DNA of 64,000 nucleotides from Neoarius graeffei (lineage: Eukaryota > Chordata > Actinopteri > Siluriformes > Ariidae): NCBI RefSeq assembly GCF_027579695.1, contig NC_083577.1, positions 37,342,198-37,406,197 on the forward strand, given 5' to 3'. A program made the translations under genes and the position numbers. Numbering within the stretch: position 1 is the first letter of the stretch; the number at the start of each line of letters is the position of its first letter. Of the stretch, positions 59,493 to 64,000 are shown in pieces. Under the pieces are notes generated by a model. That model was not told where the DNA came from and searched no databases. It worked only from the letters and a program-made list of their open reading frames with translations.

Positions 59493-60432
59493 GGATTTCC
59501 GGGTAAATCCGGAAGACTTTCATCTATAATTTTTACTTGATAAGACGTCTTAGAATAAGTTGGTTGCAATCTAGAACTAGGCTTAATAATCTCAGAATTG
59601 GTGTCTTGTATTCTTCGAATAGGAAACGCGAGATCGTTTCAACGATTTTTCACTTGCTAAGATATCGTGTTTTGCAGTGTGCGATTCAGCCACAGAGGAA
59701 ACGTGTGGCAGAAAACCAGACCCAAATGTAACATCTTTTGATATTTACTTAACAAACGTAAAAGGGTCTCTTAATTAAAACTAATCTTACGAGTTCAATT
59801 CACGGCCTTTAAAAATATCCTGAGGTAAACAGAACAGAACCGCCGCCGCCGCCGCCAGTCTCTGCACTATTTACACACGTCCGTGTCTGAAGTGAAGTGC
59901 TGATCGAGACGTGCCAAGTCCTCCCCACTTACAAACTCACTACTTGCTGAATTTCAGACGCTTCCAGTCTCATCTTTTTCAATCTAATTGCCAACAATAG
60001 CAGTCTTCACATGTGAATGCGTTCACTCTGCACTCCTACACTAATGTCACCTACTGTATGTGTGCACGCCCACACCTCTATAGTGCGGGAGACTGCTGCT
60101 GCTGTTGGCGGGTAAAAGTCATTTCACTGGTGTTATTGTTCCCAAATTTTAAGCCGCTCTTTTAAAACAGCCTTTTATGACATGCTCGTTGTGGAAGCTT
60201 AGTGATATGTCGTTAGTGAACAAGCGGACTCTTTTAGGTGGAATGTTAAGCGTAACCTCACACTTTTTGGCAGTACTCTTTCATTCATCTTCAATAACCA
60301 ATTCAGTGCTTCCATGGAAACCTCTGATTAACACCTGAGCAGTTCATCTGCGTGCATGGTGAGGTGCGAGCTTCCCAGTAGTGAGTGTGAGGCAAGTTTT
60401 CAAGAGAAACGGAAAGAAATTCTCAGTGAAGC
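59493..60432. other. Unassigned stretch with TIR fragment and CCG run
   Basis: 59493-59690 ends TTTTGCAGTG, like the right end of the element at 39088. A (CCG)n run lies near 59841-59856. The rest is unassigned; I looked here for cmss1 N-terminal exons and did not find them. Confidence 0.4.
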
Positions 60433-60530
60433 TAGGGCTGTGCGATATGGGAAAAAATGAATATCCCGATACATTTTCTCCATTTCACGATATACGATAT
60501 ACATCTCGATATATTTAAATCTGCTCTTAA

Positions 60531-61155
60531 GCTAGCCGCACACTACACCGATCCACGCGGTATCGAACCGACCCATTTCAGAGCCGACTCCCGACAGGGC
60601 ACGCACATATCCCCCGACTAGCTCACGACTGTTGACGAGTGCAGTCGCGATTGAAGCGACACCAAACGAGATTATGCGAACTAAGCATCATAAACATTCC
60701 GCTAAATATCACGTGACAATAGCTTTGTGATTGGCTATTGGATATAGTTACTGTTAAATCCAACACTTGAAGATGCTACAGGCTGAATTACAAATGACAC
60801 AACATGGAATATGTAGCGCACTATTGGAATTCAGCCACACAACTTGAGCAGAGTGGCTTTCCAGCCCACTGTGTCTATGGATAAAGCTTCAGTCTATGGA
60901 ATTACAGTATATACCTGCATTAGGTGCTACCAACACGTATTTCTCGCGCTAGAAATTGTGTTTAATGATGTCACGTGTTATATGCGAAAGATATGATTGG
61001 CTATTGCTAGCGACTCTCGCCGATCAGTCTGCCTCCCGATTAGTTTTTTTAATCGGCTGTGAGATGAGTCGGTACCATCGAAAACTAGTCTTTACGCCTG
61101 ACTTGCGACTTCAGTTGGCTCGGTACGCTGAAAATCGGCGTAGTGTGCGGCTAGC
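60531..61155. mobile_element. MITE with TTAA duplications
   Basis: 625 bp between TTAA at 60527-60530 and 61156-61159. The ends GCTAGCCGCACACTAC are exact inverse copies, then CCGAT / ATCGG. The TTAA target suggests piggyBac- or Kolobok-type mobilisation. Confidence 0.78.
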
Positions 61156-61183
61156 TTAAAGGACCTCATGAATTCTAACTTTT

Positions 61184-61846
61184 GGCCCTTTTCCACTACC
61201 CTTTTTCAGCTCACTTCAGCCCGACACGGCTCGCGTTTCGACTATCTCAAAACAGCACGACTCAGCTCGCTTCAGCCCTGCTTAGCACCCAAAACTCGCA
61301 CGGTTTTGGAGTGGGGCTGAAGCGAGCCAAACCGAGCTGAGTGAGGCTGGGGGCATGAGCAGACACTCCCCTGTGCACTGATTGGTGAGGAGGAGTGTCC
61401 TCACATGCCCACACACGCCCCGCGAGCACGCTGGGATCTGTAAACACCGCAAACCCGGAAGAAGAAGAATTACGAGAATTTCTGGAGCCTTATGCGCCTC
61501 CCCTCATCTATACGCTCTTGCCAGTATCTGTTGGCGTTGTCGGTGACAACAAGCCACAGCACCAAGACCAGCAACACTAACGACTCCATGTCCTCCATGT
61601 TTATTGTTTACTATCCGGGTTGTGAGACTACCGCTTAAAAGCTCACTGATGTCACTGTTTGCGCCGCCTAACGACATCACGTGACGTCCACCCACTTTCG
61701 CTAACTCCACCCAATGTGTCCACCCACTTCCAGCCAGCACGGTTCAGCGCGGTTGTAGTCGAAATGCAACTCCAACAGCCCCACTCAGCCCAACTCAGCA
61801 TGGCACGGCTCAGCCCGACTCAGCCGCGTTTGTAGTGGAAAAGCGG
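61184..61846. mobile_element. Foldback MITE (CTTTTCCACTAC ends)
   Basis: GGCCCTTTTCCACTACC at the left and GTTTGTAGTGGAAAAGCGGC at the right are inverted. Interior GC-rich CAGCTC / CAGCCC motifs occur on both sides. The exact boundaries and duplication are not resolved. Confidence 0.55.
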
Positions 61847-62309
61847 CATTTTACTCTTTACTGTTTTCACTACAATCCCTGCAGATTAAATAACATTCTT
61901 GGTTAACTTTACAGGTGGTTTTCAACAACACATTTTACATTTTCATGTTGGTGATTAATCACAATTAAGTTGAAATAAGACTATTTTTATTCAACAAAGA
62001 TGTGGCACAAACTGCAAAAACAATCTTGAAAAAAACGCAACAAAGGGGCAAAACAATACAGAGCTGCTCAGAGCTCGAATCAATAAAGTGCAGCTCAACA
62101 CTGAGAGACATTTAGCCTAAATAAGAAAAGTGCTCATTCATTAAATTATTTAAAAAAATAGATCTCCAAGCTATTAACCTGACTACTGAGAACCACTGGA
62201 ACATTCACAATAGAGAGAGAGAGAGATTGAGGGAGAGAAGAGAGAGATCTGCAAAACATCATTTTTCTCTTTGCACACTTTTGAACTGAATGTTTTCTGG
62301 CTCTGCCTC

Positions 62310-62474
62310 TCAGATGTGTACAATTCCGGCTGCTGCCTTTCGTGATGACAGGTTTTTTTTGCACACTTTACAAACTGGCATTTGCTGTTCCACGTCCTCC
62401 TCGCGATATCCAAAAAAATGCCAGATGACTGACCCCTTACTAGTTCTTTTAGGAACCAATTCGTCCGCTTCCAT
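62310..62474 (-). CDS. BED zinc finger fragment of a hAT transposase
   Basis: From Met at 62474: MEADELVPKRTSKGSVIWHF FGYREEDVEQQMPVCKVCKK NLSSRKAAAGIVH. All features of a BED finger start are visible: IWHFFGY and C-x2-C, followed by a serine-rich turn. A longer start at 62543 is open. The frame drifts soon after, so the transposase is not complete. Confidence 0.62.
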   Translation of the reverse strand: MEADELVPKRTSKGSVIWHFFGYREEDVEQQMPVCKVCKKNLSSRKAAAGIVHI

Positions 62475-62504
62475 TTTTAATTTGTCGCTGAAATTGACAG
62501 AGCT

Positions 62505-62671
62505 GACACCAGACCTGGGCATTTTACGGCCCGCGGGCCGCATCCGGCCCTTTGGTTCATTCTGACCGGCCCGCGTAAGGTTAATGAGAAATTACAAAAT
62601 AAACATATTTTCTAATTTTACCTCATGCATGGACTGAATGTGCATTGCTTTTATTTTGAAGTTGTGTTCAA
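62505..62671. repeat. hAT-like repeat (CGGCCCGCGGGCC type), split
   Basis: ACCTGGGCATTTTACGGCCC + GCGGGCCGCATCCGGCCC resembles ends of widespread hAT families. The element at 62672 is inserted in this or adjacent sequence, which resumes at 63680. Confidence 0.4.
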
Positions 62672-63671
62672 TAGGGCTGTAACGATACACCCAACTCACG
62701 ATTTGATTCGTATCGCGATTTTTGACCCACGATTCGATACGCCCACGATTTTTTTTTAATGTTTTTTTAAAGTAGTAAATTTGACTTATTAACATTTACT
62801 TACTTACATTAACTATTTAATAACAAATAATTCAGACCACTGCAGAGAATGAGTAATATGTATGCAAAAATGAACAAATGTATATCCAAAGATTGTTTTA
62901 TTTCTCAAAATAATACTGTTGAGCCGGAAGCTCTGTTTTTTTCGGTTCTGAAAAAGTCATTTTTCCAAATCGTGTAAATCCGTTAAGATTTTGGGGGGGG
63001 GGGGGGGGGGGTGGTGGCTCTCTCACTGTCTCACTCTCATAGGGCCAATGATTTTCTGTGATCGCGGAAAACAGATGGAAATTACGGAATTTTTATGGTG
63101 AAACATTGCTCGCGTGTCAAAATGTAACTGCCGCAGAAGGCTTCCGCCCAAGCAGATGCCTTCAGTGTTGCCAGATATTGCTAACGTTTTCCACCCCAAA
63201 ATATGTTCAAAACCAGCCAAAAAGCACCTAAACCCGCCCAATCTGGCAACACTGCATGTCTTTCCGGTCAAGTGATTGTGATTGGCTTGTGGCACACCTA
63301 GCCAGCCAATGAGCTGCTTGTTTACAGATTCGCTCCCCGCGTCGCAACCAGAATGGCGACCGCTTAAAAGAAATGAATGCTCTGCCAGTGGCGAGTGTGG
63401 GCGTTGCGTGACTCGCAGAAGATTGTCGCAGGTCGGCGAAAAAACGACTTACTAATAGATATAAAAAAATAAAAGTAATTTAAGTAAGTTTAAAATGTAA
63501 TTTAAATAAAAAGTAACGTATTCATAAATTGAAGTTTGGAAGCGCCTCTGTTTTTGGGCTGAGGAGAAGTTTGAAAGGGTGTACCGCGATTCTGCTTTCT
63601 TGTATCGCGATACGGATCGTGGCTCTGCGTATCGCGATTTCGATTTCGATACGGATATCGTTACAGCCCTA
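62672..63671. mobile_element. hAT-type element, copy B (1000 bp)
   Basis: Same ends as copy A and near-identical sequence, including a poly-G run at 62994-63010. GTGTTCAA lies on both sides (62664-62671, 63672-63679), a perfect 8-bp duplication. Confidence 0.9.
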
Positions 63672-63679
63672 GTGTTCAA

Positions 63680-64000
63680 CAAAAACGCAATGCGCGCGAC
63701 ATGAAAATGACATGAAATCCCACGAAACCTACGTAATCCCGCGATAACTACTTCCGTAATTTGTCCAGACCAACCACAAACTTGTACGTCATCCTTCAAA
63801 CGGTCCAGCCAATCACATTGTGTGACGTCACCAACAGGCGCCGGAGCCGATCTCCGGCGAAAAACACCAAATGAGGTGATTAGACTACAAATGTGGGCAT
63901 CATTATTATAATATGATGTATCTTGCTTGATATGTGGAGTAGAAAGACAATATTGTGATGTCTTTATTGTGTTTTGGGGTGAATGTGACTGAAAAAAAAA
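63680..64000. other. Unassigned right-hand edge
   Basis: GC-rich then AT-rich sequence with CCAATCA motifs (63809-63816). No exon or terminus that I can support. Confidence 0.4.

Larger units (their letters stand above)
60433..62504 (-). mobile_element. hAT-like relic with BED exon and nested elements
   Basis: One end at 60433 (TAGGGCTGTGCGATATGGGA). Two non-coding elements are nested (60531-61155; about 61184-61846). The BED exon on the - strand at 62310-62474 marks the coding start. The far terminus is replaced by another repeat at about 62505. Confidence 0.6.

Noticed and set aside
48000-64000. Search for the N-terminal exons of cmss1
   Set aside because: No acidic/lysine-rich exon with the right phase was convincing; they probably lie beyond the window.

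Overview
The window is animal, almost certainly teleost fish, nuclear DNA. Its genes are split by GT/AG introns. The spaces are packed with Tc1/mariner, hAT, PIF/Harbinger-like and foldback DNA transposons and tRNA-derived SINEs, a mixture typical of bony fishes. I cannot name the species; a catfish-like genome would fit, but that is only an impression.

Three host genes are readable by exon chaining with consistent splice phases. (1) The 3' half of dcbld2 on the + strand: six exons from 2792 to 11180, covering the end of the discoidin domain, the transmembrane helix and a cytoplasmic tail with seven YxxP motifs, then a long 3' UTR. (2) A complete seven-exon tmem30c (CDC50 family, P4-ATPase flippase beta subunit) on the - strand, 28066 to 16683, 354 codons. 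(3) The C-terminal six exons of cmss1 on the - strand, 47988 to 28685, with an 18.2 kb last intron made mostly of repeats. Its N-terminal exons were not found. From memory, human DCBLD2, TMEM30C and CMSS1 all lie in 3q12.1, so this looks like a conserved block.

Layout: 1-2750 nested repeats upstream of the dcbld2 exons; 2.8-12.6 kb dcbld2, with two full-length-scale Tc1 elements in one intron; 12.6-16.5 kb intergenic repeats, including a hAT with 8-bp duplications that carries two SINE fragments; 16.6-28.1 kb tmem30c, with two striking foldback elements and an AT-rich minisatellite in introns; 28.1-28.7 kb intergenic; 28.7-48.0 kb cmss1 exons and the giant last intron; 48-64 kb repeats, probably a further cmss1 intron.

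Mobile elements worth attention: an intact 339-codon DD34E Tc1 transposase; a DD37E Tc1-like element sitting cleanly inside a SINE; two near-identical 1.0 kb hAT-type elements with perfect 8-bp duplications; and, most unusual, three TIR elements flanked by 9-bp duplications, each carrying an ORF for the first part of a RecQ-type helicase (motif 0 plus Walker A). The last group is my candidate for an undescribed system.
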